64,000 bases of DNA from Flavobacterium indicum GPTSA100-9 = DSM 17447 (GCF_000455605.1 NC_017025.1:1426001-1490000); one strand, 5' to 3'; shown: positions 10,756-21,286, numbered from the stretch's first letter. Notes: a model not told the origin generated them from the letters alone. Program-made: numbers and translations.

Positions 10756-11574
10756 ATGAAAATTGCAATTATAGGATATGGTAACATGGGACAAACATAT
10801 GCTAAGAGCTTTGTTAGCTCTGGTTTTGTTAATCCGAATGAAGTATTTGTGTTCACTCGGACTTTAGCAACTGTTGAAAAAAGATACGCTATTCCAAAAG
10901 AAAATTTTTTTGATAGTCCAACTAAACAATTTTTAGAAGTAGATATCGTTATTATTGCAGTAAAGCCTCAAGATTTTGATGCTTTAGCTTTTGAATTGAA
11001 ATCATTTTTAACAAAGGATCATTTAGTTTTGTCGGTTATGGCAGGTATTTCAATGGAAAGAATGAAATCGCAATTGGGAATTGAAAAAATTGTTCGTTCA
11101 ATGCCTAATATTCCGACACAAATCGGACAAGGGATGACGGTTTTTTGTGCTTCAAATGAAGTTGATAGAAAAGAGTTGTTCATCATTCAAAATTTAATTA
11201 ATACCACAGGAAAGTCACTTTTTATTGAAAAAGAAGACATGTTAAATGCGGCAACTGCCATATCTGGAAGTGGCCCAGCCTATGTGTTTTACTTTATGAA
11301 CGCCCTGATTGAAGCAGCGCAAAAAATTGGTTTTTCCAAGTCGGAAGCTGAATTTTTAGTACAACAAACATTCATGGGTTCTTCACAATTGCAAAACAGA
11401 AGTAAATTGTCAAATAAGGAATGGATCACTAAAGTGGCTTCAAAAGGAGGTACAACTGAAGCCGCTTTAACAATTTTTAATACTTTTGATTTAAATAGCT
11501 CAATTGAACAAGCTATTTTTGCAGCAAATGACAGAGCCATCGAACTTGGCAAAATTATTGATACAACTAAATAA
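10756..11574 (+). CDS. proC: Pyrroline-5-carboxylate reductase
   Basis: ProC reduces pyrroline-5-carboxylate to proline with NAD(P)H in the cytosol. The 272-residue product has the N-terminal dinucleotide-binding motif GYGNMGQTYAKS, the motif VKPQDFDAL, and the C-terminal signature SGSGPAYVFYFMNALIEAA near residue 180, then KVASKGGTTEAAL. Length is normal. It starts 25 bp after the yidC terminator. The MORN-type gene follows after 24 bp. Confidence 0.94.
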   Translation: MKIAIIGYGNMGQTYAKSFVSSGFVNPNEVFVFTRTLATVEKRYAIPKENFFDSPTKQFLEVDIVIIAVKPQDFDALAFELKSFLTKDHLVLSVMAGISMERMKSQLGIEKIVRSMPNIPTQIGQGMTVFCASNEVDRKELFIIQNLINTTGKSLFIEKEDMLNAATAISGSGPAYVFYFMNALIEAAQKIGFSKSEAEFLVQQTFMGSSQLQNRSKLSNKEWITKVASKGGTTEAALTIFNTFDLNSSIEQAIFAANDRAIELGKIIDTTK

Positions 11575-11598
11575 GAAATAAATTTATACTTATTCAAA

Positions 11599-12345
11599 AT
11601 GAAGAAATTTTTAATACTGACTCTTTTCGTTTTTTCGAGTGCACTTTTTGCTCAAGATAAAATCAATCAATTTGATGAAAAAGGTTTACGCCATGGTGTG
11701 TGGAAAGGGTATCATGATGAATCTAAACGTCCACGATACGAAGGTACTTTTGAACACGGTAAGGAAAAAGGTGTTTTTAAATATTTTGATGATACCAAAG
11801 CTGGAACAGTAATTGCAACTCGCGATTTTTCAAAAGGTGATGGTTCTTGTTATACAGTTGTTTTCGATCAAAAAGGAAATAAAGTTAGCGAAGGTCTTGT
11901 TGTAAATAAGGTATATGAAGGAGAATGGAAATACTATCATAAAGAATCTAAAGATATAATGACAATTGAATTCTATAAAGCAGGAAAACTTAATGGAACA
12001 AGAAAGGTTTATTATAAAAATAAGACTTTAGCTGAAGAAGTAGTCTATAAAGACGGATTAAAAAATGGTATTTGTAAAACCTATAATGAAAATGGAAAAT
12101 TAATTGAAGATTTAAATTTCGTTAATGATAAACTTGAAGGAAAAGCGGTGTATTATGATGGAACGGGATCAAAATTATATGAAGGAAATAATAAAGGTGG
12201 AGCTAAGGTTGGTAATTGGAAATTTTATGAAAATGGAAAAGTGGTTAAAGAGGTGAAGGCTGAAAAGTTTTCAAAAGAATTAGCCAAGTATGAAGAAAAA
12301 AGAATGAAAGCATTAGCAAATACACAAAAAGAAGGAAAAAAATAA
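11599..12345 (+). CDS. Secreted MORN-variant repeat protein (YwqK-like)
   Basis: A 248-residue protein with a signal peptide (about 1-18, ending ALFAQ) and tandem MORN-variant repeats of the G-(x)-Y-(x)-NGK type (for example [20 protein letters not shown] and [15 protein letters not shown]). Databases often label such proteins toxin-antitoxin YwqK family antitoxin, but the signal peptide and lack of a partner toxin argue against that role here. The repeats form flat beta-hairpin arrays that usually bind other proteins or membranes. mnmA starts one base after its stop, so they are probably co-transcribed. Function unknown. Confidence 0.8.
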   Translation: MKKFLILTLFVFSSALFAQDKINQFDEKGLRHGVWKGYHDESKRPRYEGTFEHGKEKGVFKYFDDTKAGTVIATRDFSKGDGSCYTVVFDQKGNKVSEGLVVNKVYEGEWKYYHKESKDIMTIEFYKAGKLNGTRKVYYKNKTLAEEVVYKDGLKNGICKTYNENGKLIEDLNFVNDKLEGKAVYYDGTGSKLYEGNNKGGAKVGNWKFYENGKVVKEVKAEKFSKELAKYEEKRMKALANTQKEGKK

Positions 12346-12346
12346 T

Positions 12347-13534
12347 ATGCAAAGAGTAGTAGTAGGTTTATCAGGCGGGGTTGATTCTAGTGTAGCTGCC
12401 TATTTACTTAAAGAACAAGGATATGAAGTCATTGGTTTATTCATGAAAAATTGGCATGATGACACCGTGACCATTTCTAATGAATGTCCTTGGTTAGAGG
12501 ATAGTAACGATGCACTTTTGGTAGCTGAAAAATTAGGTATCCCTTTTCAAACCGTTGATTTGTCAGAACAGTATAAAGAACGTATTGTAGATTATATGTT
12601 CAATGAATATGAAAAAGGAAGAACACCTAACCCAGATGTGCTTTGTAACCGTGAAATAAAATTTGATGTGTTTATGAAAATTGCTCTTTCTTTAGGTGCA
12701 GATTTTGTAGCAACGGGACATTACTGTAGAAAAAACACAATTGAAGTTGAGGGTAAACCCGTTCATCAATTAGTAGCTGGTAAAGATAATAATAAAGATC
12801 AATCGTATTTTTTATGTCAATTGTCTCAAGAACAATTAAGTAAGGCCTTATTTCCTATTGGAGAATTAACCAAACCAGAAGTTAGGGAAATTGCAGCAAA
12901 AGCTGATTTAATTACAGCTGAGAAAAAAGATTCTCAAGGGTTGTGTTTTATTGGTAAAGTTCGTTTGCCTGAATTTTTACAACAAAAATTACAGCCAAAA
13001 GAAGGTGTAATTATCGAAATTCCTGCTGATGCTGCCATATATAACCAATCCATTCCAAGATTTGAAAATTTGGAAAGTGAGTTAGCTTATGAAGCGCAAA
13101 ATAAAGATTATTCCAATTCAGACGGAATTGTTAAAGCGAAACATCAAGGCGCACATTATTTTACAAAAGGTCAACGCAAAGGATTAAATGTAGGCGGTAC
13201 TAAAGAACCTTTGTTCGTTATTGAAACGGATGTTGAAAAAAATATTATTTATACTGGTCAAGGAAATAATCATCCTGGATTATTCAAAAAGACTTTGTTC
13301 ATACAAAATTCAGAAGTACATTGGATTCGAGAGGATTTACGATTAAAATCTGGTGAATCTAAAGAAGTTTTAGCTCGAATCAGATACAGACAACCGTTAC
13401 AAAAAGCGACTTTATATCAATTTGATAATGGAATGTATGTTCGTTTTGAGGAACCACAATCTGCTATAACAGAAGGGCAATTTGTGGCTTGGCATGAAGG
13501 TGATGAATTATTAGGTAGTGGAGTTATTTCTTAA
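12347..13534 (+). CDS. mnmA: tRNA-uridine 2-sulfurtransferase
   Basis: MnmA thiolates the wobble uridine (U34) of Lys, Glu and Gln tRNAs to 2-thiouridine. The 395-residue product has the PP-loop SGGVDSS at 9-15, the sequence [13 protein letters not shown] with the first catalytic cysteine, and [10 protein letters not shown] with the second. The C-terminal beta domain ends near LGSGVIS. Length is slightly above the usual 360-370. The ATG is separated from the preceding gene by one base. Confidence 0.95.
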   Translation: MQRVVVGLSGGVDSSVAAYLLKEQGYEVIGLFMKNWHDDTVTISNECPWLEDSNDALLVAEKLGIPFQTVDLSEQYKERIVDYMFNEYEKGRTPNPDVLCNREIKFDVFMKIALSLGADFVATGHYCRKNTIEVEGKPVHQLVAGKDNNKDQSYFLCQLSQEQLSKALFPIGELTKPEVREIAAKADLITAEKKDSQGLCFIGKVRLPEFLQQKLQPKEGVIIEIPADAAIYNQSIPRFENLESELAYEAQNKDYSNSDGIVKAKHQGAHYFTKGQRKGLNVGGTKEPLFVIETDVEKNIIYTGQGNNHPGLFKKTLFIQNSEVHWIREDLRLKSGESKEVLARIRYRQPLQKATLYQFDNGMYVRFEEPQSAITEGQFVAWHEGDELLGSGVIS

Positions 13535-13540
13535 AATTAC

Positions 13541-13548
13541 TATATTTG
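13541..13548 (+). promoter_or_regulatory. -7 element before the subtilase gene
   Basis: TATATTTG fits TAnnTTTG exactly and lies 15 bases before the ATG at 13564. No TTG is seen at the expected -33 distance, so it is a weak or activator-dependent candidate. It covers the TTG (13546) that would otherwise extend the reading frame. Confidence 0.35.
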
Positions 13549-13563
13549 GTAAAAATTAGAGCA

Positions 13564-15183
13564 ATGAAAAAAAACTTCTTTTTATTCTTTATTTTTATCA
13601 TTCAACTGGGCTTTGCTCAAATTGAAGATGCCTGGGTATATTTTAATGATAAACCAAATGCTGCAACTTATTTAGCGAATCCCTTGTCCATGTTAACCCA
13701 ACGTTCAATTGATCGTAGAACAGCCCAAGGAATTTCAATTGATGTCACCGATGTTCCAATTGAGCCAACCTATATCTCTCAGATTGCCTCTTCAACTGGA
13801 ATTACGGTTATGGCAAAATCAAAATGGTTAAACGCTTTACATATTCGTGGTACGCAGGCAGATATTCAGGCCTTAACTGGATTAAGTTTTGTAAATCATA
13901 TTACTTTTGCAAATCATTCTTTAAATCCTGGGGGTAGATTAAGCGGAAGTACTACTCGAGTTGGAGCAGTTAATAAAAATTTAGATGCATTGATTAATTA
14001 CAATTATGGTGGTTCTACAAATCAAATTGAAATGTTAAATGGACATTTATTGCATCAACAGAATTATACGGGTCAAGGAAAAATTATTGCTGTTTTAGAT
14101 TCTGGTTTTATTGGTGTAAATTCAGTTGCTCCTTTTCAAAATCTAATTAATAATAGTCAAATATTAGGAGGGTATAATTTTCCTGACGGTAATTCAAATA
14201 TTTATACAAGACATAATCATGGCACCATGGTATTGTCAACCATGGGTGGCTATGCTGACGGACAATTAGTGGGTACTGCACCCAATGCTAGTTATTACTT
14301 ATTTATCACTGAAGATGTCAATTCTGAAAATCCAGTTGAAGAATCGTATTGGGTAGAAGGAGCTGAATTAGCTGATTATTATGGAGTAGATGTAATTAAT
14401 TCATCTTTAGGATATTTTGATTACGACAATCCCAACTATTCCCATCAATATGATGACATGATCGGAACTAAAACTTTTGCTTCTCGTGGGGCTAATATGG
14501 CCTTTTCAAAAGGAATTGTTGTAGTAGTTAGTGCAGGTAATTCAGGGGCAACAGCCGAACCACATATAGCAACTCCTGCTGATGCTTTTGGGGCATTGAC
14601 CATTGGTGCTGTTCAAAGTAATGAATCCTATGCTGCTTTTAGTTCTATAGGACCTTCTTATGATGGGCGTGTAAAACCAGATGTTTGTGCAAAAGGTCAG
14701 GCTGCAACAGTTTCAAATACTTCAGGCACTATTGTTACGGCTAATGGCACTTCTTTTTCGGGTCCAATTATGGCGGGAATGGTAGCAACATTTTGGTCAG
14801 CTGTTCCAACATTAACAGCAACTCAAGTCGTTAATTTTATTAGACAATCTGCAGACCAATACACAACTCCAACACCTCAAAAAGGATATGGAATACCTGA
14901 TTTTCAATTGGCTTTAAATAATGCATTGCATACAACAAGTTTTACTACTGAATCTAATTTTACTTTAGTTGCTAATCCAGTAGAAAATGATTTAAAATTT
15001 AATTTTGGGTCAACAATAAATGAAGGAAAATTGAGTTTATTTAATGCACTTGGACAAATAATATTAGAAATACGATTAACCAAAGAAAATAATTCAATTG
15101 ATGTTCAAAATTTAAGTAATGGTTTATATTATTATAATTTTGAATCAACACAAAATTTTAAAGGTAAAATAATTAAAAAATAA
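13564..15183 (+). CDS. Secreted subtilisin-like serine protease (S8) with T9SS sorting domain
   Basis: A 539-residue exported protease. The signal peptide spans about 1-19 (ending LGFAQ), followed by a propeptide-like region to about 150. The S8 catalytic triad is visible: Asp179 (AVLDSG), His219 (HNHGTMV) and Ser397 (NGTSFSGP); SAGNSG supplies the oxyanion-hole region. The last roughly 75 residues (FTLVANPVENDL ... LSNGLYYYNF ... KGKIIKK) are a type A T9SS C-terminal sorting domain. The enzyme is therefore expected to cross the outer membrane by T9SS and be released or surface attached. The ATG at 13564 opens the signal peptide; an upstream in-frame TTG lies in a promoter box. Confidence 0.92.
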   Translation: MKKNFFLFFIFIIQLGFAQIEDAWVYFNDKPNAATYLANPLSMLTQRSIDRRTAQGISIDVTDVPIEPTYISQIASSTGITVMAKSKWLNALHIRGTQADIQALTGLSFVNHITFANHSLNPGGRLSGSTTRVGAVNKNLDALINYNYGGSTNQIEMLNGHLLHQQNYTGQGKIIAVLDSGFIGVNSVAPFQNLINNSQILGGYNFPDGNSNIYTRHNHGTMVLSTMGGYADGQLVGTAPNASYYLFITEDVNSENPVEESYWVEGAELADYYGVDVINSSLGYFDYDNPNYSHQYDDMIGTKTFASRGANMAFSKGIVVVVSAGNSGATAEPHIATPADAFGALTIGAVQSNESYAAFSSIGPSYDGRVKPDVCAKGQAATVSNTSGTIVTANGTSFSGPIMAGMVATFWSAVPTLTATQVVNFIRQSADQYTTPTPQKGYGIPDFQLALNNALHTTSFTTESNFTLVANPVENDLKFNFGSTINEGKLSLFNALGQIILEIRLTKENNSIDVQNLSNGLYYYNFESTQNFKGKIIKK

Positions 15184-15204
15184 GAAACAGGAGTTTCACA
15201 AAAT

Positions 15205-16149
15205 ATGAATAGAATTACTCAATTATTTGGAATACAATATCCAATTATTCAAGGCGGAATGATTTGGAATAGCGGATACAAATTAGCAAGTGCCGTTAGT
15301 AATGCTGGTGGTTTAGGTTTAATAGGTGCAGGATCAATGTATCCAGATGTACTTAGAGAACATATTCAAAAATGTAAAAAAGCTACAGACAAACCTTTTG
15401 GTGTAAATGTTCCAATGTTGTATCCCAATGTGGAAGAAATCATGAACATTTTAGTGGAAGAAGGCGTTAAAATTGTTTTTACTTCAGCTGGAAATCCTAA
15501 AACGTGGACCTCTTTTTTAAAAGAACATGGCATAACTGTGGTGCATGTAGTGAGTAGTTCTAAATTTGCTTTAAAGGCGCAAGAAGCTGGTGTAGATGCT
15601 GTTGTTGCTGAAGGTTTTGAAGCTGGTGGCCATAATGGGAGAGAAGAAACCACTACATTAACTTTAATTCCTATGGTTAAAGAAAACATAAGTATACCTT
15701 TAATTGCTGCGGGTGGTATAGCAACCGGTAAAGGTATGTTAGCCGCCATGACATTAGGAGCAGATGGTGTGCAAATGGGAAGTCGATTTGCGGCTTCGAC
15801 TGAATCTAGTGCGCATGATGCTTTTAAAAAAACAATAGTGGAAACAAATGAAGGAGATACATTGGTCACTTTAAAAGAATTAGCCCCTGTTCGTTTAATT
15901 AAAAATAAATTTTTTAATGATGTACAAGACGCATATTCAAAATGTGCAACAGTAGATGATTTAAAAACACTTTTAGGTAGAGCACGAGCAAAACGTGGTA
16001 TGTTTGAAGGAGATTTAGTAGAAGGGGAATTAGAAATTGGACAAATTGCAGGTTTAATTCACGACATTTTACCTGTTGAAACTATTATTAATAATGTTAT
16101 TTCAGAATTTGAATTAGCTAAAAAAGAAATGAGTCAGTTAACTTTTTAA
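15205..16149 (+). CDS. Nitronate monooxygenase / FabK-like FMN enzyme
   Basis: A 314-residue TIM-barrel flavoprotein of the 2-nitropropane dioxygenase family. Visible motifs are YPIIQGGMIW at the N terminus, AEGFEAGGHNG (the His-containing motif shared with FabK) and the phosphate-binding AAGGIATGKG, then GADGVQMGSRF. Members either oxidise alkyl nitronates to protect against propionate-3-nitronate or act as enoyl-ACP reductase II (FabK). Sequence alone does not settle which. The gene lies 21 bp after the subtilase and five bases before a small secreted protein. Confidence 0.85.
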   Translation: MNRITQLFGIQYPIIQGGMIWNSGYKLASAVSNAGGLGLIGAGSMYPDVLREHIQKCKKATDKPFGVNVPMLYPNVEEIMNILVEEGVKIVFTSAGNPKTWTSFLKEHGITVVHVVSSSKFALKAQEAGVDAVVAEGFEAGGHNGREETTTLTLIPMVKENISIPLIAAGGIATGKGMLAAMTLGADGVQMGSRFAASTESSAHDAFKKTIVETNEGDTLVTLKELAPVRLIKNKFFNDVQDAYSKCATVDDLKTLLGRARAKRGMFEGDLVEGELEIGQIAGLIHDILPVETIINNVISEFELAKKEMSQLTF

Positions 16150-16154
16150 ATTGA

Positions 16155-16574
16155 ATGAAAATGAATAGAGTAATAGCAATCATCGTTATGATGTTTTTTT
16201 TCCAGTTTGGAAGTGCACAAACTTATAAATTTAAAACCACTGGTTTTTCAGTTTCTCAAAAGAAAAAATCGGGTGAATGGACTGCATGGACTAAAACACA
16301 GCCAACCGAATTATTAATCAATTTGGATAGAAGTAAAAATAGATTTGTTGTGTATTCAGAAATTATACAACTCTATAATATCTATAAATACGAAGATAAA
16401 AAAGAGACAGACAAAGAAACAACGAATCGTTATTTTTGTGTAGATAACGAAGGTTTAGATACAGTTATAACAATTGTTGCACCAAAAGATGGGTCTTCAA
16501 GAAAGCAAATTTATATTGCTAATGAAGAAATGATGATAGAATATGATTTAGTTTATTTAGGAGAAAATAAATAA
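16155..16574 (+). CDS. Small secreted protein of unknown function
   Basis: A 139-residue product with a clear signal peptide (about 1-21, ending FGSAQ) and a beta-rich mature part containing SGEWTAWTKTQPTELLINLD and YFCVDNEGLD, with one cysteine. I do not recognise a family with certainty. It lies five bases after the FMN enzyme and two bases before pabB, inside a run of co-oriented genes. The second in-frame ATG (16161) is an equally possible start. Confidence 0.75.
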   Translation: MKMNRVIAIIVMMFFFQFGSAQTYKFKTTGFSVSQKKKSGEWTAWTKTQPTELLINLDRSKNRFVVYSEIIQLYNIYKYEDKKETDKETTNRYFCVDNEGLDTVITIVAPKDGSSRKQIYIANEEMMIEYDLVYLGENK

Positions 16575-16576
16575 CA

Positions 16577-17884
16577 TTGCGATTTAAAACAACAAAATAT
16601 ATTTCAGATGTTGCTCTTTTTAAAGAGCAACTTTTGTATTGGGCCAATCAGTTCAGAGAAGTGGTGTATCTTGATAGTAACAGAAATCAAAATACTAATC
16701 AATTGTATCAAAATTATGATTTAATTGTTGCAGTTGAAGCATTTACCTCTATTACAACGGATTATGAAAAAGCTTTTGAAGATTTATACCAATACCAGTC
16801 TAAATGTAAGGATTGGTTGTTTGGCTATTTATCTTATGATTTAAAAAATGATACTGAACAATTAGCATCTGCAAATTTTGATGGATTAGAATTTCCAGAA
16901 TTGTTTTTCTTTCAGCCTAAAAAAATTTTCCTTCTAAATGAAAACCAATTAGAAATTCAGTATTTACATTTATGTGATGATGAATTAGAATCTGATTTTG
17001 AATCCATAATTCATCAGGAAATACAATTACAAAAACCAGAAAAATTAACGATACAACAACGAATTTCTAAAGAAAGTTATTTAGAAAAAGTGTCTTCAAT
17101 GTTAGCCAATATTCACAGAGGTGATATTTATGAAGCTAATTTTTGTATGGAATTTTTTTCTGAAAATGCACGTATTGATTCGTATTCAACTTTTCAAAAA
17201 TTAAACGCCATTTCGTCGCCACCTTTTGCGGTATATTTAAAAAATAATCAACATTATTTACTTTCGGCCTCACCTGAACGCTATTTGTTAAAAAAAGATA
17301 CGACTATTGTATCCCAACCGATAAAAGGAACTGCAAAAAGAAGTGCGGATGTAATTGAAGACGATAAATTAAAAAAACAATTAAAAGATAACATAAAAGA
17401 ACAATCTGAAAATATCATGATTGTTGATTTAGTTCGAAATGATTTGTCGCATACCGCAAAAAAAGGTAGTGTTCGAGTAGAAGAATTATGTCAAGTATAT
17501 ACTTTCAAACAAGTGCATCAAATGATTTCTACGATTACTTCTACTATTGAAAATACAACCTCACCAATAGAAGTATTACGAACTACATTTCCTATGGGCA
17601 GTATGACCGGTGCGCCCAAAATTTCTGCAATGAAAATTATAGAAGAGTTGGAAGAAACTAAGCGCGGTTTATACAGTGGATCAGTTGGGTATTTTACTCC
17701 TACAGGCGATTTTGATTTTAATGTGGTGATAAGAAGTATTTTATACAATGCTAAAACAGAATATCTTTCTTTTTCAGTAGGAAGTGCCATAACAGCAAAA
17801 GCTACTCCCGAAGAAGAATATAAAGAATGTTTGCTCAAAGCGAAAGCCATGTTTGAGGTTTTAACGAATGAAGATGTTTATTAA
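16577..17884 (+). CDS. pabB: Aminodeoxychorismate synthase component I (TTG start)
   Basis: PabB makes 4-amino-4-deoxychorismate from chorismate for folate synthesis. The 435-residue product has the chorismate-binding fold of the TrpE/PabB family. The motif QPIKGTAKR carries the lysine that distinguishes PabB (PIKGT) from TrpE (PIAGT). Also visible are DLVRNDLSH, MGSMTGAPKISAM and SVGSAITAKATPEEEY. The only start before the conserved region is TTG at 16577, two bases after the preceding stop. The end overlaps tilS by 17 bases, so translation may be coupled. No pabA is nearby. Confidence 0.9.
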   Translation: MRFKTTKYISDVALFKEQLLYWANQFREVVYLDSNRNQNTNQLYQNYDLIVAVEAFTSITTDYEKAFEDLYQYQSKCKDWLFGYLSYDLKNDTEQLASANFDGLEFPELFFFQPKKIFLLNENQLEIQYLHLCDDELESDFESIIHQEIQLQKPEKLTIQQRISKESYLEKVSSMLANIHRGDIYEANFCMEFFSENARIDSYSTFQKLNAISSPPFAVYLKNNQHYLLSASPERYLLKKDTTIVSQPIKGTAKRSADVIEDDKLKKQLKDNIKEQSENIMIVDLVRNDLSHTAKKGSVRVEELCQVYTFKQVHQMISTITSTIENTTSPIEVLRTTFPMGSMTGAPKISAMKIIEELEETKRGLYSGSVGYFTPTGDFDFNVVIRSILYNAKTEYLSFSVGSAITAKATPEEEYKECLLKAKAMFEVLTNEDVY

Positions 17885-19181
17885 TTTTAAAGATCATATT
17901 GAATCCAATTTTCCTTTTCTGTTGAAAAGTAATTTACTTATTGCGGTAAGTGGAGGAGTAGACAGTATGGTTTTACTTCATCTTTTAGATAAAATTAATT
18001 TAAACATTAGTGTTGCTCATTGTAATTTTCAACTCAGAGCAGAAGAAAGTAAGGAGGAAGAAAATTTCGTAAAAACATATTGTGAAGAACATCAAATACA
18101 CCTTTTTGTAAAAAGATTTGCAACCAAGGAATACGCCATTCAAAATAAATTATCGATTCAACTTGCTGCCCGTGAATTACGCTATGATTGGTTTAATTTA
18201 GTAATGAAAGAAAATAATTTTGATTTTTTACTAACGGGACATCATTTAGATGATCAAGTAGAAACTTTTTTAATTAATTTCACTAGAGGCACAGGAATTG
18301 AGGGTTTAACAGGAATTCCTGCAATTAACAATAATATTATTCGAGTTTTATTACCGTTTTCAAGAGAAGCAATTTTAAATTATGCAACTGAAAATAATTT
18401 ACAATGGAAAGAAGATAGTAGTAATGCCTCAGATAAATATTTTAGAAACAAAATACGTCATCAGGTAATACCTGTTTTGAAAGAATTAAATCCGAATTTT
18501 TTAGAATCTTTTAAAAACACTTTAATCCATTTAAAAACTACGGAACAAATAGTAAATAAATATTCAATTGAAACATTAAATAAATTAATTCAAGTAAAAG
18601 ATAATAAAGAATTTATAAAAATTTCAGAATTAAGTAAAATTAATGATTATACCTTTTATCTTTACCAATGGTTAAAAGAATATGGATTTACCGCTTGGAA
18701 GGATATTTATCAATTAATACAAGCACAAACAGGAAAACAAATTTATTCTCCAACGCATATTTTGGTTAAAAATAGAGATGAATTAATTTTGAGTAGCATA
18801 TCAAAACCAAATGATGCTATTTACTTCATTCCTTCAATCGACGAAGAACTTAAATTTCCGTTAAAATTAACTTTGTGTAACCTAAGTTACATAAATGAAC
18901 AAAATAAGAATAGTATATTTGTTGACGCTGATAAAATTCAATTTCCATTAATTGTAAGAAAATGGAAAGAAGGTGATGTTTTTTATCCGTTAGGTATGAA
19001 CGGTTCTAAAAAAGTAAGTAAGTTTTTTAAAGATGAAAAATTTTCGCTTTTTGATAAGCAAAACACTTGGATTTTAGAAAGTAACAACAACATTATTTGG
19101 ATAATTGGTTATCGACAAGACGACCGATTTAAAATAAACGAAACAACACAAACTACTATAAAAATTGAATTTTTAAAATGA
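17868..19181 (+). CDS. tilS: tRNA(Ile)-lysidine synthase
   Basis: TilS attaches lysine to C34 of the CAU-anticodon isoleucine tRNA, so it is essential for AUA decoding. The 437 residues carry the PP-loop SGGVDS at 28-33, the motifs AHCNFQLR and TGHHLDDQVET, RNKIRHQVIP, and a C-terminal TilS domain with FFKDEKFS. It overlaps pabB by 17 bases and dsbD by four (ATGA). An in-frame ATG two codons later (17874) is an alternative start. Confidence 0.95.
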   Translation: MKMFINFKDHIESNFPFLLKSNLLIAVSGGVDSMVLLHLLDKINLNISVAHCNFQLRAEESKEEENFVKTYCEEHQIHLFVKRFATKEYAIQNKLSIQLAARELRYDWFNLVMKENNFDFLLTGHHLDDQVETFLINFTRGTGIEGLTGIPAINNNIIRVLLPFSREAILNYATENNLQWKEDSSNASDKYFRNKIRHQVIPVLKELNPNFLESFKNTLIHLKTTEQIVNKYSIETLNKLIQVKDNKEFIKISELSKINDYTFYLYQWLKEYGFTAWKDIYQLIQAQTGKQIYSPTHILVKNRDELILSSISKPNDAIYFIPSIDEELKFPLKLTLCNLSYINEQNKNSIFVDADKIQFPLIVRKWKEGDVFYPLGMNGSKKVSKFFKDEKFSLFDKQNTWILESNNNIIWIIGYRQDDRFKINETTQTTIKIEFLK

Positions 19182-21202
19182 AAAAAATAATTTTAATCTT
19201 AACTGCTTTTGTTGGGTTATATACTCAAGCGCAAATTGTTGAACCCGTAAAATGGTCTTCTAAAGTTGTTAAAGTATCTGAAACGGAATTAGATTTAGTG
19301 ACTACAGCTGTCATTGAAGATGAATGGCATTTGTATTCACAATTTACTCCAGATGGAGGAGCGCAGCCTTTGGTATTTAATTACAAAAACCAAAAAGGAA
19401 ATTATCAATTAGTTGGAAAGACCAAAGAAGGTAAATATAAAAAAGCTTTTAATGATATTTTTGAAATTGATGAATATTTCTTTTCTGGTACAGCAAGTTT
19501 TACTCAAAGAATTAAAATTTTAAATCCAAAGCTTCAATCCATTCCTGTTTCAGTTCAAGGTCAAGCTTGTATTGATGGACGATGTACACAAACTGAAGCG
19601 AATTTAAATTTTAAATTGCCTGAAATTAAAGTAACAGAAGAAGTAGCAAAAACATTAGAAGAAAGTACCAAAGTGGATTCTTCTGCATCTGTGAAAGATT
19701 ATTCATCAGTTAATAATGAGGTAAAAGAGACAGATACGACTGCAAAATCAACTCCAGTTGATTCAAAAGCTAAAGAAGAAAAAAGTCTTTGGACCATTTT
19801 TATTTTATCATTTTTGGGAGGATTTGCAGCAATATTAATGCCGTGTATCTTTCCAATGATTCCAATGACGGTTTCTTTTTTTACAAAACAAAGTAAATCA
19901 AGAGCTGCTGGAATTAAAAATGCAATAGTTTATGGATTGTCAATTATAGTAATTTATGTTCTTTTAGGTTCTATTATTACTGCAATCTTTGGAGCTGAAG
20001 CATTAAATGAATTATCTACTAGTGCCACATTTAACTTAGTATTTTTTGCTTTGTTAGTTGTTTTTGCGATGTCGTTTTTAGGTGCTTTTGAAATCATGTT
20101 ACCAAGTTCATGGGCAACTAAGTTAGATTCACAAGCAGATAAGGGAGGGATAATCGGAATTGTGTTTATGGCTTTGGCCTTGGCGGTGGTTTCATTTTCA
20201 TGTACAGGTCCAATTGTTGGTACACTTTTAGTAGAATCTTCTAGAAATGGTGGAATTGCTCCTGTTGTTGGGATGTTTGGATTTTCATTAGCCATAGCGC
20301 TACCTTTTATGTTATTTGCTATGTTCCCTGGCTGGTTAAACTCGATGCCAAAATCGGGTGGTTGGTTAAATACGGTGAAAGTTTCATTAGGGTTTTTAGA
20401 ATTGGCTTTTGCTTTTAAATTCTTGTCAAATGCCGATTTAGCTTATCAAAAACATCTGTTAGAAAGAGAATTATTCATTGCGATTTGGATTGCAATTTTT
20501 ACGGCTTGGGCACTGTATCTTTTTGGAAAATATATGTTACCACACGATTATGAAAAAGCAGATAAAATAGGAGTAGGTCGATTAATCATGGCAATTTTGG
20601 TAACAACATTTACTGTTTATATGGTTCCAGGTTTATGGGGTGCACCTCTAAAGATATTAAGTGGATTAACACCACCTTCAACTTACAGTGAAATTCCTCA
20701 AGGAATACATGGCAATGCGCAAGGTATGGCAAAATCAGATTTACCAGAACATGCACATTTAGGTCCACATGGAATTATTGCTTTTGAAGATTATGAAGAA
20801 GGTTTAGCTTATGCTAAAAAAGTAAACAAACCTGTATTATTAGATTTTACGGGTGATAATTGTGCTAATTGTAGATTAATGGAAGATAAAGTATGGTCAA
20901 AACCAGAAATATTATCTCTGATTAAAGATAAATTAGTTTTAATTTCTCTATACTGTGATCGTAAAGTGGAATTATCTAAAGAGAAACAATATGTTTCTAA
21001 AACTACTGGTAAAGAAGTCGTTACTATTGGTAATAAATGGACCGATTTTCAAATTACGAGATACAATAGTAATGCCCAACCCTTGTATGTTATTTTAAAT
21101 AATAATGGAGAGGATGTTTCTAAACCAATTGCATACACAACAGATATTCTAGAATATAAAAATTGGCTAGAAGCTGGAATTAAAGCGGCCAATTCAAAAT
21201 AA
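19178..21202 (+). CDS. dsbD: Thiol:disulfide interchange protein DsbD
   Basis: DsbD carries electrons from cytosolic thioredoxin across the inner membrane to periplasmic reductases. The 674 residues show a signal peptide (about 1-18), an N-terminal DsbD-alpha-like domain containing QACIDGRCTQ, a multi-span membrane domain from about residue 210 with Cys223 (MPCIFPMIPM) and Cys342 (FSCTGPIVG), and a C-terminal thioredoxin domain with Cys562/Cys565 (NCANCRLMED). All three redox modules are intact. It overlaps the tilS stop by four bases and is followed by a strong terminator. Confidence 0.93.
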   Translation: MKKIILILTAFVGLYTQAQIVEPVKWSSKVVKVSETELDLVTTAVIEDEWHLYSQFTPDGGAQPLVFNYKNQKGNYQLVGKTKEGKYKKAFNDIFEIDEYFFSGTASFTQRIKILNPKLQSIPVSVQGQACIDGRCTQTEANLNFKLPEIKVTEEVAKTLEESTKVDSSASVKDYSSVNNEVKETDTTAKSTPVDSKAKEEKSLWTIFILSFLGGFAAILMPCIFPMIPMTVSFFTKQSKSRAAGIKNAIVYGLSIIVIYVLLGSIITAIFGAEALNELSTSATFNLVFFALLVVFAMSFLGAFEIMLPSSWATKLDSQADKGGIIGIVFMALALAVVSFSCTGPIVGTLLVESSRNGGIAPVVGMFGFSLAIALPFMLFAMFPGWLNSMPKSGGWLNTVKVSLGFLELAFAFKFLSNADLAYQKHLLERELFIAIWIAIFTAWALYLFGKYMLPHDYEKADKIGVGRLIMAILVTTFTVYMVPGLWGAPLKILSGLTPPSTYSEIPQGIHGNAQGMAKSDLPEHAHLGPHGIIAFEDYEEGLAYAKKVNKPVLLDFTGDNCANCRLMEDKVWSKPEILSLIKDKLVLISLYCDRKVELSKEKQYVSKTTGKEVVTIGNKWTDFQITRYNSNAQPLYVILNNNGEDVSKPIAYTTDILEYKNWLEAGIKAANSK

Positions 21203-21231
21203 AAACGGAGGTTATTTTTAATTTTCAATCC

Positions 21232-21260
21232 AACCTGTTCTTTATAGAACAGGTTTTTTT
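21232..21260 (+). terminator. Intrinsic terminator after dsbD
   Basis: Perfect stem AACCTGTTC (21232-21240) / GAACAGGTT (21247-21255) with loop TTTATA, followed by five further T residues. It ends the pabB-tilS-dsbD transcript. Confidence 0.85.
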
Positions 21261-21286
21261 GTTCTGAAAAGTACTATTTCTTTTTT

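Noticed and set aside
11599..12345. Antitoxin of a toxin-antitoxin pair, as MORN-variant proteins are often named
   Set aside because: It has a signal peptide, no small toxin gene beside it, and sits in a run with mnmA. The label appears to be an annotation habit only.
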